A DNA stretch of 64,000 bases from Kalaharituber pfeilii (Eukaryota; Ascomycota; Pezizomycetes; Pezizales; Pezizaceae): the NCBI GenBank assembly GCA_015179045.1, contig WHUZ01000010.1:1-64000 (forward strand), written 5' to 3'. Positions 1-10,888 of the stretch are shown here, piece after piece. The notes under the pieces are model-generated. The model was not told the origin of the DNA. It did not search any database and saw nothing but the letters and a program-made list of their open reading frames with translations. Numbering within the stretch: position 1 is the first letter of the stretch; each line of letters begins with the position of its first letter. Both the position numbers and the translations under genes were made by a program.

Positions 1-470
1 GTAGAATAGGTAATAGGTGGGAAAACGTTCCGCCTGGAACGATATGGAGGTGTAGAATGACTGAATAGGTGGGAAAACATTCCGCCTGGAACAATATAGA
101 GGTGTAGAATAGGTAAATAGGTGGGAAAACGTTCCGCCTGGAACGATATGGAGGTGTAGAATAGGTAAATAGGTGGGAAAACGTTCCGCCTGGAATGATA
201 TGGAGCTGTAGAATGACTGAATAGGTGGGAAAACGTTCTGCCTGAAAATGATATAGAGGTGTAGAATGACTGAATAGGTAGGAAAACATTCCGCCTGGAA
301 CGATATGGAGGTGTAGAATAGGTAAATAGGGGGGAAATGTTCCGCCTGGAACGATAATGGAGGTGTAGAATAGGCAAATAGGTAGGAAAACGTTCCGCCT
401 GGAATGATATGGCGGTGTAGAATAGGCAAATAGGTGGGAAAACGTTCCGTATGGAACGACTTGAAGGCAT
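1..470. repeat. 52-bp minisatellite, about nine units
   Basis: Units of about 52 bp repeat head to tail (GGTGGGAAAACGTTCCGCC marks the start, first at about 16, then 68). Each unit holds a short dyad, CGTTCC-GCCT-GGAACG. Some units have one arm mutated (for example near 235-250). The array runs off the left edge, so its full size is unknown. No coding capacity. Confidence 0.9.
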
Positions 471-905
471 AACAATACCAAGGAATTCGTTCCATGTGGA
501 ACGGCTTGAAGGGATAATAATACCAAGGAATTAAGAATACCAAGAACTCTGTTCCATACGGAACGACTTGGAAGGATAATAATACCAAGGAATTAAGAAT
601 ACTAAGAAATCTGTTCCATGCGGAATGACTTGGAAGGATAATAATACCAAGGAATTAAGAATACCAAGAAATCTGTTCCATGCGGAACGACTTGGAAGGA
701 TAATAATACCAAGGAATTAAGAATACCAAGAAATCTGTTCCATGCGGAACAACTTGGAGGAATAATAATACCAAGAAATCTGTTCCATGCGGAACGACTT
801 GGAAGGATAATAATACCAAGGAATCAAGAATACCAAGAAATCTGTTCCATACGGAACGACTTGGAGGTATAATAATACCAAGAAATCTGTTCCGTATGGA
901 ATGAT
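471..905. repeat. 62-bp minisatellite sharing the GTTCC-N4-GGAAC dyad
   Basis: About seven units of roughly 62 bp (GTTCCATGCGGAACGACTTG followed by AT-rich sequence with AATACCAAG). It follows the 52-bp array directly and shares only the GTTCC-N4-GGAAC core. Open frames on the minus strand here are by-products of the periodicity, not genes. Confidence 0.88.
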
Positions 906-1880
906 TAGGCATTGGTTCAAACCTGTATTGCCCCTAACCCCAAGGCATTGTATTGTAAATAAGTTATAAATTAAAATCGCTAGCACGCATATCACATAAC
1001 TTATTTTTTCTCACATTACGGCCCTTGCTTCCACTCTAAGTATATGGATACTGTAGTACTAGACAGAAAAATAAGTATTTGGACAGGGGACAAATGCATA
1101 TTTATGCGTCATGCAGTATTCAGCAGAAACTAGCATATTTTCGTATGCTTGGCTGGTGATAGCCATAAGATAGTTCAAATTTCGTGATAGGGTATCCAAA
1201 TTCATTATGTAAGAAAGTATTTGTACAGCTGACGTGATGAAATTTATACAGCTGACATAATGAATTTGGACCCACCCAGTAGGCAGCCCGAGCGTGGCCC
1301 AGGTTCTGAGTTCGAACCACGGGGTGACTGGCTACTTCTACTTTTTTGCATTGCATAGTATCAACTTTTGACAAATTTCATGTCGGCAAAATGGCCTGTC
1401 CAAATATGCACAGGAAGCCAATTCAATATATGCAGATTGGTCTATTTTCTGCATACCGAAGGAGCCAATTCTCTAGTCTCGTAACCAGCTAAGCCTCGTC
1501 ATTTTTAACATGTGCAAAATGGTATATTTTATTTATACATATGCAACGAGCCAATTGTGATGTATTTAACATGCACCAAATGGCATATATACGCGACCAG
1601 TATTTTCAATACATTTAGTATGCTTATTTCACACATGGGCAGGAGGCAATTTTCTCATATATTTAACATGCACAAGATAGTCTATTTTCTATATGTACGA
1701 TAAGGGCATTTGCGACGTATTTAGCATTTGCAAAATGGTCTATTTTATAGCCTACTCGGTGGTTGATGCCTTGCATAGTAATTTTTTTTTTTTTTTTTTT
1801 TAACATCATTGTCATCTAAATTATGCTGCTGTGCAAAAGTGCGCTGCCGTTGCTCTAAAGAAATGGATCTGCCGCGTATG
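906..1880. other. Decayed intergenic DNA with MITE and satellite relics
   Basis: No gene recognised. From 1062 there is a partial copy of the mariner-type MITE described at 1928-2127 (starts GACAGAAAAATAAGTATTTG). From about 1500 to 1760 there are degenerate units of the 58-bp satellite (TTTAACATGCACAAAATGG-like). A T-run lies near 1782-1802. Confidence 0.5.
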
Positions 1881-1927
1881 TACTAGACAGAAAAATAAGT
1901 ATTTGGACAGGGGATAGATGCATACTA

Positions 1928-2127
1928 GACAGAAAAATAAGTATTTGTACAAGGGATAATGCATATTATGTGCTATATGGTATTTGGCAGAAACTAGCTT
2001 ATACACCCTATTACGAAATTTGGACTGTCTTATGGCTATCACCAGCCAAGCATACGAAAATATGGCCAAATACTGCATGGGGCATAAATATGCATTTATT
2101 TCCTGTCCAAATACTTATTTTTCTGTC
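1928..2127. mobile_element. Roughly 200-bp MITE with mariner-like terminal inverted repeats
   Basis: The left end starts GACAGAAAAATAAGTATTTG after a TA (1926-1927). The right end is its inverted copy, ending at 2127, with the dyad extending about 26 bp with two mismatches. The TA is preserved only on the left (TG on the right). A third, direct copy of the end starts at 1886. TA flanks and GACAG-type ends suggest a Tc1/mariner/pogo-derived MITE. No coding sequence inside. Confidence 0.6.
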
Positions 2128-2219
2128 TGACCGTTTTGTGCATATTACTCAGAAAATTGCCTCCTCGCCCTCTAAAATAGGCATACTAAATGCGTTGAAA
2201 ATACCCTGAGTGCGCGTAT

Positions 2220-2760
2220 ATGCCATTTGGCATTTGTTAGTTAAATACGTCACATATGGGCATGTAAAAAGTGGGTCATTTTGTGCATGTTAAACACGCC
2301 ACAAATGGGCATAGTGAATATGTCACAAATACCCTCGTCACACATATGGAAAAATAGGTTGCTTTTTGAATGGTAAATACATCAAAAATGCCCCACCCGC
2401 ATGTGTAGAAAATGAATCATTCTCCGCATGTTAAAAACGTCGCAAATAGGCTTCTCACGCATGTAAAAAATATAGTAGACCATTTGTATATGTGAAATGC
2501 ATCAAAAGTCCCCTCATTGGGCATGTGTAGCATATACATGTTAAATACATTGCAAATTGCCTCTTCGTTGCCAATGTCCTCATTGCCAATGCCCTCATCG
2601 CTAATGCCCTCATCGCCAATGCCCTTGTCACTAATGCTTTCGTTACGCATGTGGAAGATAGACCATTTTATGCATAGTAAATGCATGAAAAATGTCCTCG
2701 TCGTACTTGTAAGCGTATATAGAGATTGGGTCATTTTCATTAGATACCTACCTTCCTATA
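2220..2760. repeat. Degenerate 58-bp satellite
   Basis: Repeated motifs (AAATACGTCACAAATGCCC, CATGTGGAAAATAGACCATTTT) recur at about 58-bp spacing, with many transitions. A small CCAATGCCCTCAT tandem (about 2570-2635) is embedded. Same family as the cleaner array at 12860-13560. Confidence 0.65.
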
Positions 2761-2819
2761 CTGGATAGCTGCAAGTGGAATTATGTGAAAAAACGTCGGA
2801 TACTTTACAACATACTAAA

Positions 2820-3160
2820 TGTATCTAACATCTCATGCATGCACTCATTATATACTATACATTCAACATGTTCCATATCTTATGCATACAATCAATATGT
2901 ATAATATACCTAATATCCCATTTACGTAGTCCAATGTATAATTATACACAATATCTTATGTATATAGTAATATATTCTCAATATCTAATCCATGTAGCCA
3001 ATATGTGTAAGACGTTCAATATACTCAATATGCTCAATATCTCATGCACATGGTCAGAGAGTGAATTTCCACTCCGGGTTGGGGAAATTGAGTTCTTTTT
3101 CAGATGCGCATGCTTAATATACTTGATATATACACAATTGGCCAAATATATCTAGTGCCC
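2820..3160. repeat. CTCAATATG-type short-period array
   Basis: Loose tandem of about 10-25 bp motifs (ATACTCAATATGCTCAATAT, ATCTCATGCA). The same array, with the same right flank, recurs at 61360-61860, and a small patch lies at 23190-23300. No gene recognised. Confidence 0.6.
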
Positions 3161-3640
3161 TTACAGCGGATAATTATCTCAATTTGGCAACATCGCAGTA
3201 TGTATATGGTACCCTCTTAGGACATTGCTGAATTGAGATGAAGTTTACATTATTGCAAATCTCGCCATAGCGGCACACAAGTAAGGATAAAACAAAGGGG
3301 CTCCAGTTGGTAGTTGCTTGGGCCACTCCAGCCATCGGATCACGCCAGTAATAATAAAACACAGGGGCTCCAGTTGTTGGTTGCTTGGGCCACTCTAGCC
3401 GTCGGATGTTATAGTATACTGTTCAGCCTCAAAAACTATACTAGGATAATGCAACCAGATTGAGCGTGATGAACTGTTGATCAGTATGCTTCCAGGTTGC
3501 TAGTTAATACTGCCAGAATTACGTTTCATGGTCTCAGGCCTGAGCTGAGACTTTACTAGCAAGACACGCTGAAAATCATATAGTGTTTTTTGATACAAAA
3601 AAGGCAACAAGTGCGGCAGACGTAGATGGCCTCAGAAGTA
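3161..3640. other. Gene-free stretch with a two-copy direct repeat
   Basis: A sequence of about 45 bp beginning GGGGCTCCAGTTGGTAGTTG occurs twice (near 3297 and 3364). The left part (3160-3270) matches the flank of the 61.4-kb array. Nothing else recognised. Confidence 0.4.
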
Positions 3641-4013
3641 CTGCATTCTCCTATCAACAGACTCCTTTTCATGCTGCAAGGTGTGGCAGAGTGAGCTCAA
3701 CTTTACAGGTATGGCAGGCCTCCCTCGGTGGTAGGAGATGTGGCAGAATGAACTGAATTTGACTTATGGCAAATACATTGCAATTGCCCTCATCGCGCAT
3801 GTAGAAAATCTATAGGTTATTTTATTGCCCTCATCGTGCATGTAGAAAATAGGTCATTTTACGGAACGGCAAATACTCAGCAGATTCAGTAGGTGTTTGC
3901 AAACTCAGTAGAGTAAGAGAAAAATGATATATATAAAAAAAAAAAAGAACTCAGTGGAGGCCCACTCAGTAGAGGACCCAGTGGGCGTTCACGAACTCAG
4001 CAGTAGAGGATTT
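3640..4013. repeat. 57-bp satellite relic and CTCAGTAGAGG repeats
   Basis: At 3660-3770 two degenerate 57-bp satellite units lie in minus orientation (GAGCTCAACTTTACAGGTATGG). From 3885 to 4010 the motif ACTCAGTAGAGGACCCAGTG repeats, related to the tandem at 5985-6130. Confidence 0.6.
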
Positions 4014-4110
4014 TTTTTTTTTTTATTTCACGTGACCCCGCTTGCAGCTATTCGCTATGGCAGGGCCCCTGGGTATAAACCCTCGAAGCCCGGAGGCAGG
4101 CTTATCTACC
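4014..4110 (-). mobile_element. LINE family B 3' end (T-run plus hairpin)
   Basis: A T-run is followed by ATTTCACGTGACCCCGCTTG and a downstream GGCAGGGCC, the reverse complement of the family B 3' end (GACCCTGC...GCGGGGTC hairpin, then poly(A)). It continues into the CCCGGAGGCAGGCTT second dyad. A 5'-truncated LINE insertion on the minus strand. No clear target duplication was found. Confidence 0.75.
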
Positions 4111-4224
4111 TAGCTCTTCCACCACCATCCCTACAAACGAAAACCTGACCCCTCCCCGCCCCACCTCTACGAGGCAATAAAAATGGCGACAACTTTCTTC
4201 CACCGCCACCTTCACACAAACGAA

Positions 4225-5700
4225 AAATTCGTTCTCGGTCTGGGGGTAGTAAGCGGTATAGAGTTGGAGTTCTGTAATGTCTTTTCGAAGGGCGGAGGCG
4301 AATTGTGGTCCACGTTCAGAGGAGATATGGCGGGGTAGACCAAATTGCCTGAGGACGTCATTGAAGGCATTGGCGACGTCTCGAGTTGTCCAAGTGTTTT
4401 ATACTGGTGTATAGTGCAGCGCTGCATTTCGGTGAACCAGTTTGTGACAACTGAAATAGCGTTAAAGCCCTTGGTAGTTCTCCAACAAAGTCTATAGCTA
4501 TCTCCTCCCAAAGCTTCCTACTAGTAGGCGTTGGCATAAGTCTAGTTTGCCTCAGATGTCGGTTGGCTTTGGCCTTTAAGCAGGCTGCACAACCGGTGAC
4601 ATAATCGGCTATTTGGTCTTTCCAGCCGTCTCAGTAGAAGTTCCGAGAGAGGAGTCCGATGCACACCCCAGTGTCGAGCCATATTACTATCGTGGCATCA
4701 TCACTATTACTTCCAGTTAATACTGGTCAGGTACCATATTGGACCTGTCATCATTCCTTACCCATTCATCACCGTTGACCCCGGGGATATCAGTTCACAC
4801 GTCTTCTACTTCACCAGTTCGAGGGGGAGCGTCCGTGTTACCGTTAGGCTGACGTAATCGAATTCGGAAAGTTTCTGGCTCCAGTTGGATTGCTGGTTGT
4901 TGAGGCGTTGTTTGGTAGTGAAGTGCATGGTTGTTAGTGAAGACGGTGAACGTAGTTCCCAATAGCTCTATCCTCTATTTGTACAATCAAGGATTGGCAA
5001 GAGTTCGTTATTGTGGATAGAGGTAGTTTCGTTTGGCAGGGGTCAGTAGTTGGGAGTGGTACTCGTAGGGGTGAAGGGTGGTAATGTCATTCTTAAGCTC
5101 AAGACACCAGCGAGTGCCTGGTCTGAGCAGTCGGTTTCATAATCGTCGGCAGGGATCGATCGAACTGTCGCAGTATGGGGGCACTGATGAACTTGTCTTG
5201 GAGTTCCGTAAAAGCAGCTTGCTGCTCTGCCCCCCCTAAATAAGGGGTATGTCTCCGGTCAAGGCTTGTAAGCGGTCGGGTTGTAGTGGAGTAAATTAAG
5301 TCGGCGGTAGTAGTTGAGGACGAATCGGCGGCAGTAGTTTGCAAAGCCTAGGAGGCTTGCACCTTCTTTATCGGCTGTGGCCAGTTGCGAATGGTAGAGA
5401 GTTTGGACGAGTGCATCTTAATCTCGAGGCCATCAATCAAATGACCAAGAAACATGGTTTCGTGCACATGGAACTCGTACCGCGAGCCCATGTTTGCTCA
5501 ATCTTGGCAAGCACCTTTCCACTATCCTTTTATGGTCTCGTTCGGACTTGCCTTCATAGATTAAGAGTCTAGGTACCAAACAACTCTACCGATGCAAGTG
5601 GGGATCTCATCCATCATCCCTTCGAAGGAAGTAGGTGTGTTGATGAGTTCGAGAGGTATGACTGGGTACTTCAAATAAGCCGTTGGATGTGTTTGACAAC
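4225..5700 (-). pseudogene. pol: Ty3/gypsy retrotransposon pol relic (RT, RNase H, integrase)
   Basis: On the minus strand, fragments in several frames follow the Ty3/gypsy order. Near 5700-5590 there is an RT palm-like stretch (YLKYPVIPLELINTPTSF). At 5250-5160 lies the connection/RNase H border (EQQAAFTELQDKFISAPILR). At 4640-4560 is the integrase zinc-finger part (WKDQIADYVTGCAACLKAKA). At 4510-4230 is the integrase core (FVGELPRAFNAISVVTNWF, then RHISSERGPQFAS). Stops and frameshifts break it throughout, so it is dead. LTRs for this copy were not found. Family assignment rests on domain order and motif wording. It abuts a LINE fragment at 5710-5985. Confidence 0.8.
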
Positions 5701-5709
5701 CGCCATTCG

Positions 5710-5985
5710 TCACCTGGTCCATTCCTTGTGGTCAATGTCCTCCCACCCTCCCCATCCTTCCAAGTATTCTACCTCCTCACACCTGAACGCTAGGTGGTCC
5801 GCCGTTTGCTTCTCTCCACATCCAGATACACTCTCCTCTATCGCTTTCCCAATCCTGACTTCCCACTCCTTCCCCATCCCCTTTCCAGTTCTCAATCTCA
5901 TGAACGCCGTTGCGGCCCTCCTTGTCCAATCCATCACTGTGCCCCCCCCATATAGCCCCTTTCTTTTCTCCTCCAGCGCCCGCGT
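5710..5985 (-). pseudogene. LINE ORF2 C-terminal fragment
   Basis: Minus-strand translation ends with VMDWTRRAATAFMRLRTGKG, then a GCGEKQTADHLAFRC segment. It matches the C-terminus of the open LINE ORF2 at 54824-56215 (VMEWNRIAVSNFTALRLERG and CRCGEVQTGEHLAFRC). The truncated fragment has no RT or RNase H, so it is a dead remnant. Confidence 0.7.
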
Positions 5986-6130
5986 ACGTGAACTCACTGG
6001 AGGACCCAGTGCCAGCTGAGTTGGCGTACGCCAACTCACTGGAGGACCCAGCCCAGTGCCAGCTGAGTTGGTATACGCCAACTCACTAGAGGAGTTAGTG
6101 CTAACTGAGTTAGCGTACGCCAACTCAACC
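5985..6130. repeat. Short tandem with perfect-palindrome core
   Basis: Three units of roughly 45-50 bp, each ACTCACTGGAGGACCCAGTG plus a palindrome. The first palindrome (6017-6038, arm TGAGTTGGCGT) is perfect over 22 bp. The second and third carry one or two changes. Confidence 0.8.
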
Positions 6131-6300
6131 TTGAACCCGATGGCAATTGACTGTAAAACTACCTAGTATAGGGTAGAAGGTAGGATAAACTGAAATCTAT
6201 GAGTACAATAATATAACAAAGATCCCCAATCCCATTCTCATTTCCTACATTTTTGCCAGCATTTGGAAGATGTCTGAAACGTTCTCGCTAGTCATTCTGA

Positions 6301-6516
6301 GTGTCGAAGCTATTGGAACCAATGAAAGTTTCTATTACTGATGCCCTAGGAAACCCTGACAATAAGTGCTTCACTCCCTCCACTACTAAGACAAACATCA
6401 CTTCTAGCAGCAGCTCCACGATACAGCCACCTCTACCTCCAAAGAATAAGAAGAATGTTGACTTATTTGAAGAAATGATTCAGAAGAAAAGGAAAATGTT
6501 CTTGTCACGTATGTAG
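6301..6516 (+). CDS. Small open frame of unknown nature
   Basis: A 71-codon frame with a serine/threonine/proline stretch and a lysine-rich end (NKKNVDLFEEMIQKKRKMF). I do not recognise it. It may be a remnant of a DNA-transposon C-terminus or chance. It runs directly into the duplicated repeat block that starts near 6500, which argues against a functional gene. Confidence 0.15.
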   Translation: MSKLLEPMKVSITDALGNPDNKCFTPSTTKTNITSSSSSTIQPPLPPKNKKNVDLFEEMIQKKRKMFLSRM

Positions 6517-7223
6517 AAAATAGGTCATTTTACATATATTAAATGGGCTTCTCGCACATGTATAAAATAAACTATTTTATACATGGTAAATGTAATGGAT
6601 AATAGTAAATGTAGAGAATTACCGTCTACTAGGCCAAAAAGACACTTAACTAGTAATACTCACTAGTTCTCTGTATGGCTTATATAGCACATTTTATAAC
6701 TGTAACACTGGTACTCAGCTGTCGCATATCACCTACGTTGCATATGCATATACTATGCGCATATTTACTGACTGCTTGCCCTACAGTTGCAGTGAATCTG
6801 TAATAGCAAATATATTACAAAAGCTCTTATGGCGCATGTGGAAAATAGGCTATTTTACACATATTAAATAGTCTTGTCACATATGGAAAAAATAAATCAT
6901 TTTCCACATATTAACTACACTACATATAGGCTCTTTGCAGATGTGGAAAATAGATTCTTTTTGGCATGTTAAATTCATTAGAAATGACCACTTTATATAT
7001 AAGAAAATGGGTAATTTTCGGCACATTAATTATGTCAAAAATATGTATTGCTAATTGGGATTATTACTTAACAAGATAGTCAGAGTAGTTGTAGTTGCTG
7101 GAGGTTTGTGATGAGAAGTACAGTAGTGTATAATGTTAGGGTAAAAATTTGTATAAGCTATCAATGAAAAGTCCCCTAAATTGGGATAGGTTGTTGACTA
7201 AAAGTCATGTCTTTTTGGCATAG
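6500..7223. repeat. Segmental duplication, copy A (first part)
   Basis: Collinear with 13510-14220, including a solo LTR at the same place and the AATTGGGATAGGTTGT block. Copy A differs mostly by C-to-T and G-to-A changes relative to the other copy. No gene. Confidence 0.8.
6591..6805. mobile_element. Solo LTR, mutated copy
   Basis: A 215-bp element starting TGTAATGGAT and ending ATCTGTAATA, between GTAAA (6586-6590) and GCAAA (6806-6810). The cleaner paralogue at 13590-13804 has TGTAACGGAT...ATCCGTAACA with GCAAA on both sides. So this is the same insertion carried in the duplication and later altered by C-to-T type changes. Confidence 0.8.
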
Positions 7224-8008
7224 TGTAACAATCCAACCCGAACCCCTCGCCCCAGACCCTCCAGCTCCAGTCCTATACTGGCAACCAACGTACTACTCGC
7301 CAGTACTCGTACACGTGCAGCTGACTCTGACACCCTTGCAATTCACCGCACTCCTTCTAGCACTCCGATATATATCCCTGTACCTGTGAGCACGCTTAAG
7401 CGACATGGCCGCCAGCATCCCGGTCATTGCTTAACAACCCGAACCGAAGAACCTGCCAGAACCTGCTAGAAGAACCCGGATCCTCAGAACCCGGCGGAAA
7501 GCCGCAGAACCCGCCAGAAAGCCATAGAACCTGCCGGAAGCCATAGACCCTGGCAGAAGCCATAGATCCTGCCGGAAAGCCGTAGAATCTGCTGGAAACA
7601 GGTATCGCCGAGCTTATTCCCGGATATTCTTGACGCTTCTTCCTGCTTCCAGTCATCCCTTGGTCACCTATGTACTTCCTGTTGTTTCCTTTGTTTTCCA
7701 TGTACTTCTAGTCGCTTCTCGGTTTTCCATGTACTTCGTTTGTTTGCTTGTTTGCTTGTTTGCCTGTTTGCCTGGATTTTCCACCGAGGGTTTTCTATAA
7801 AGAGGCCCTCCTCCCTCCTCCCTCTTGCTTCTCCACGCAACAACTTGTTTTCTACCCAAGTTGTGTATCTAGCCTTTTAATACATCTACGTCTCGATATC
7901 TCATAGTCCCGACCGCCTCTGCCTCCGCCTCCACCGTGACCTCGCCTCGGCGCCCGCCGCCTACCCCATACCCAGATCCTGTACCCTGACCCGGACCTGT
8001 TCATTATA
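7224..8008. mobile_element. Solo LTR of about 785 bp (TGTAACAATCC family)
   Basis: It starts TGTAACAATCCAACCCG and ends ACCTGTTCATTATA, flanked by CATAG (7219-7223) and TATAG (8009-8013). The paralogous block at 14.22 kb lacks it, so the empty site is visible. A reverse-oriented copy lies at 9586-10422. The body includes CAGAACCCGCCGGAAAGCC-type repeats (7440-7600) and a GTTTGCTTGTTTGCTTG tandem (7738-7775). The canonical end is probably CACA, here mutated to TATA. Confidence 0.75.
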
Positions 8009-8345
8009 TATAGACTATTCTAAAAACTACTGAGTCTATTTTCTATAGAGTTTTTTGGCCGTTGCTACCAAGCTGTAGTATGGCAAGAATATGACAGGAA
8101 TAGCCTACTAGTATGAAAATTTACTCAAAAGTCACTATGTTTAACTATAAATACAGTAAGATTTAGAGTATGAAATGTATTATTTTTTTATATAGAAATA
8201 TAGAGCAGATGTAGAGCTTTCATTCGAGGCCAGTTTGAAGATAATTGGACCAAAATTGCATATTGCAGTGGGGATATGAAGTTGTATATCTTACTAGGCT
8301 GTAAAAAACCCCAACTTTCGCTGCCTGACCTTACCCTTTGGCTAT
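8009..8345. repeat. Segmental duplication, copy A (second part)
   Basis: Collinear with 14224-14560 (ACTACTGAGTCTATTTT through GCTGCCTGACC). Together with 6500-7223 it forms the duplicated block, interrupted only by the LTR. No gene. Confidence 0.8.
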
Positions 8346-8379
8346 ATAGAAAGCATGCAGATGGGGTGCTATGTGAGGA

Positions 8380-8745
8380 GCTGTGGGAGTGGCTCTTCGG
8401 GTGTTGAGTAGCTCTGGAGTGTCTGTGGTACTCTCAAGCAGCTCTGGAGTGTCTCTGGCACTTTCAAGTAGCTCTAGAGTGTCTCTAATGGTCTCAAGCA
8501 GCTCTGGAGTATCTCTGGCATTCTTGAGTGGCTCTAGAGGTATCTCTGGTACTCTTAAGTAGCTCTGGCAGTGTCTTTAGTAGCTCTAGAGTAGCTTTAG
8601 AAGTCTTGAGTAGCTTTGAAGTAACTTTGAAAATCTTGAGTAGCTCTGAGATAACTTTGAACGTCTTAAGTGCCTCTAAAGGAGCTTTAAGGTAGCTCTA
8701 GAAGTCTTGAATAGCTTTAAGGTAGCTCTGGAGTGGCTCTAACAA
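8380..8745. repeat. GAGTAGCTCTGGAGTGTCTC minisatellite
   Basis: About ten degenerate units of roughly 32-38 bp built on AGCTCTGGAGTGTCTCTGG, becoming less regular after 8570 (GTAGCTTTGAAGTAACTTTG). Confidence 0.75.
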
Positions 8746-8869
8746 TGTCTAATAAATGGCCAAATACAGGACCTAATGAGTGCCCAATTAGCGGCCCAAT
8801 GCATAGTTGAATTCAACCCCAACTGCTCTGCTCTGCTGCCGCTCCATGCCGTACAGCTGCCCTTCCGGT

Positions 8870-9370
8870 CCACCATATATACACCTCTGTGTCCATTCCG
8901 CCCTACAGCATACACACCTCCGTAGCCATTCCGGCTCGTAGCACATATACCTCTGTAACTATTCTGGCCTATAGCATCTATACCTCCATAGCCATTCCAG
9001 CCCACAGCATATCATCTTCAAACCCATTCCAGCCCACAACATATCCATCTCCAAACCCATTCCGGCCCACAGCATATACACCTCCGTGGCCATTCCGCCG
9101 GGCAGCATATACACCTCCACAGCCATTCCTGCCCACAGCATAGTTACCTCCGTAGCCATTCCAGCCTGCAGCATATACACCTCTGTGGCCATTCCGGCCC
9201 ACAGTATACACACCGCCGTAGCGACTGAGGCCCGTCATATATACACCGACGTAGTCACTTCGGCCCACCGCAAATACACCTCCGTGGCCATTACTAATTC
9301 CGCCTCGCAGTATATGCACCTCCGTAGCCATTTCGCCCTGCAGCATCTACACCTCGGTAGCCATTTCGGC
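8870..9370. repeat. 33-bp minisatellite, about 15 units
   Basis: The unit is CATTCCGGCCCACAGCATAT plus ACACCTCCGTAGC (33 bp). Because 33 is a multiple of three, frames stay open on both strands and translate as 11-residue repeats (AIPAHSIYTSV). That is expected from periodicity and I do not call a gene. A second, shorter array is at 10560-10880. Confidence 0.85.
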
Positions 9371-9439
9371 CCACCGTATACACTCCTCCATAGCCGTGAC
9401 ATCCAGTACCTTCCCACGCCTACCGGAGCCTAGCCCCTC

Positions 9440-9585
9440 ACGCCCATAACACGCAATGGCTGTACCTCTTCGCAGTGCAATGACAGTGCATCTTCGGAGT
9501 GCAATAGCAGCATAGATTCGCAGTGCACCTTTGCAGCCACACAATGGCAGCAGCGCAATGGCATCGCAGTTTCCCAGCGCAATGG
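9440..9585. repeat. CGCAGTGCAATGGCAG short repeats
   Basis: Loose repeats of CGCAGTGCAATG and CAGCGCAATGGCA separate the 33-bp array from the reverse LTR. Confidence 0.5.
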
Positions 9586-10422
9586 TGTGATGAACGGGTC
9601 CGGGTCAACGTACAAGATCTGGGTACGGGGTGGCCGGCGGGCACTGAGGCCATGTCACAGTGGAGGCGGAGGCAGAGGCGGTCGGAGCTATATGATATCG
9701 AGAGGTAGATGTATTAAAAGCTAAATACACAACTTGGGTAGGATACAAGTTGTTGCATGGAGAAGCAAGAGGGATTTTTTTTTTTTTTTTTTTTTTTCAT
9801 TACTCGCATGCCGCCCTATGGGCTATGGCGAGGAAGCAAGAGGGAGGAGGGAGGAGGGCCTCTCTATAGAAAACCTTCGGTGGAAAATCCAGGCAAACTA
9901 GCAAACACGCAAACAAACGAAGAACATGGAAAACCGAGAAGCAACTAGAAGTACATGGAAAACAAAGGAAACGACAGGAAGTACATGGATGGCCACGGAA
10001 ATGACTGGAACCAGGTAGAAGCGTCAAGAATATCCGGGAATAAGCTCGGCGCTACCTGTTTCCAGCAGCTTCTATGGCTTTCCAAAAGGTTCTATAGCTT
10101 CCGGCAGGTTCTACGGCTTTCCGCCGGGTTCTGCGGCTTTCCGCCGGGTTCTGGGGATCCGGGTTCTTCTAGCAGGTTCTGGCAGGTTCTTCGGCTTCGG
10201 CCTGTTAACCGATGACCGGGATGCTGGCGGTCATGTCGCTTAAGCGTGCTCACAGGTGCAGAGATATATATCGGAGTGCTAGACGGAGTGCGGCGAATTG
10301 CAATGGTGTCAGGGTCAGCTGCACGACGCACGTGTACGAGTACTGGCGAGTCGTATGTTGGTTGCCAGTATAGGACCGGAGCTGGAGGGTCTTGGGCGAG
10401 GGGTCCGGGTTGGATTGTTACA
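9586..10422. mobile_element. LTR, reverse copy of the 7224-8008 element
   Basis: It reads TGTGATGAACGGGTCCGGG at the left and GGTTGGATTGTTACA at the right, the reverse complement of the TGTAACAATCC family. A micro-insertion of LINE family A (9775-9833) interrupts it. Five-base flanks (AATGG, GTAAT) do not match, so insertion by itself is not proven. It lies between two related blocks (8739-9370 and 10427-10880). Confidence 0.75.
9775..9833 (-). mobile_element. LINE family A micro-insertion
   Basis: A T-run then CATTACTCGCATGCCGCCC and CTATGGCGAGG, flanked by AAGCAAGAGGGA on both sides (9763-9774 and 9834-9845). Only the hairpin 3' end and poly(A) were inserted, on the minus strand. Confidence 0.88.
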
Positions 10423-10426
10423 GTAA

Positions 10427-10888
10427 TGCAACGTGTGCTTTAATGAATGGCCGAATACAGGTCCCAAAGTGTAGCCTGATGTGCGGCCCAATGCATAGCT
10501 CAATTCAACAAAAACTGCCTCCCTCTGCTGGTCCTCCACGCCGAACAGCTGCCCTTCCGGTCTACCATATATACATCCCCGTAGCCATTCCGGCTTTTAG
10601 CATATGTACCTCTGTAACTATTCTGGCCTATAGCATCTATACCTCCGTGCCCATTCCGGCCTGCAGATACACCTCCGTAGCCATTCCAGCCCACAGCATA
10701 TCCACCTCCATAGCCATTCCGGCCCACAGCATCTACACCTCCGTTGCCATTCCAGCCTGCAGCATATACACCTCTGTGGCCATTCTAGCCCGCAGTATAC
10801 ATACCGCCGTAGCGACTTCGGCCCGTCGTATATACATCTTCATGGCCATTACTAATTCCGCCTCCCAGTATATGCACCTCCGTAGCAA
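10427..10888. repeat. Second 33-bp minisatellite with its flank
   Basis: The flank (AATGGCCGAATACAGG...) matches 8750-8870 and is followed by about ten 33-bp units as in 8870-9370. It is a direct-repeat partner of that block. Confidence 0.8.

Noticed and set aside
1..905. CRISPR-like array (regular repeats)
   Set aside because: Repeats are contiguous with no unique spacers, and the window is eukaryotic.
655..995. Open frames of 85-92 codons on the minus strand across the 62-bp minisatellite
   Set aside because: They are simple translations of the tandem unit and have no start-site context or family.
8739..9433. Long open frames on both strands with 11-residue repeats (AIPAHSIYTSV / GRNGHGGVYAV)
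   Set aside because: A 33-bp unit without stops gives open frames on both strands automatically; flanks are repeats and nothing suggests translation.
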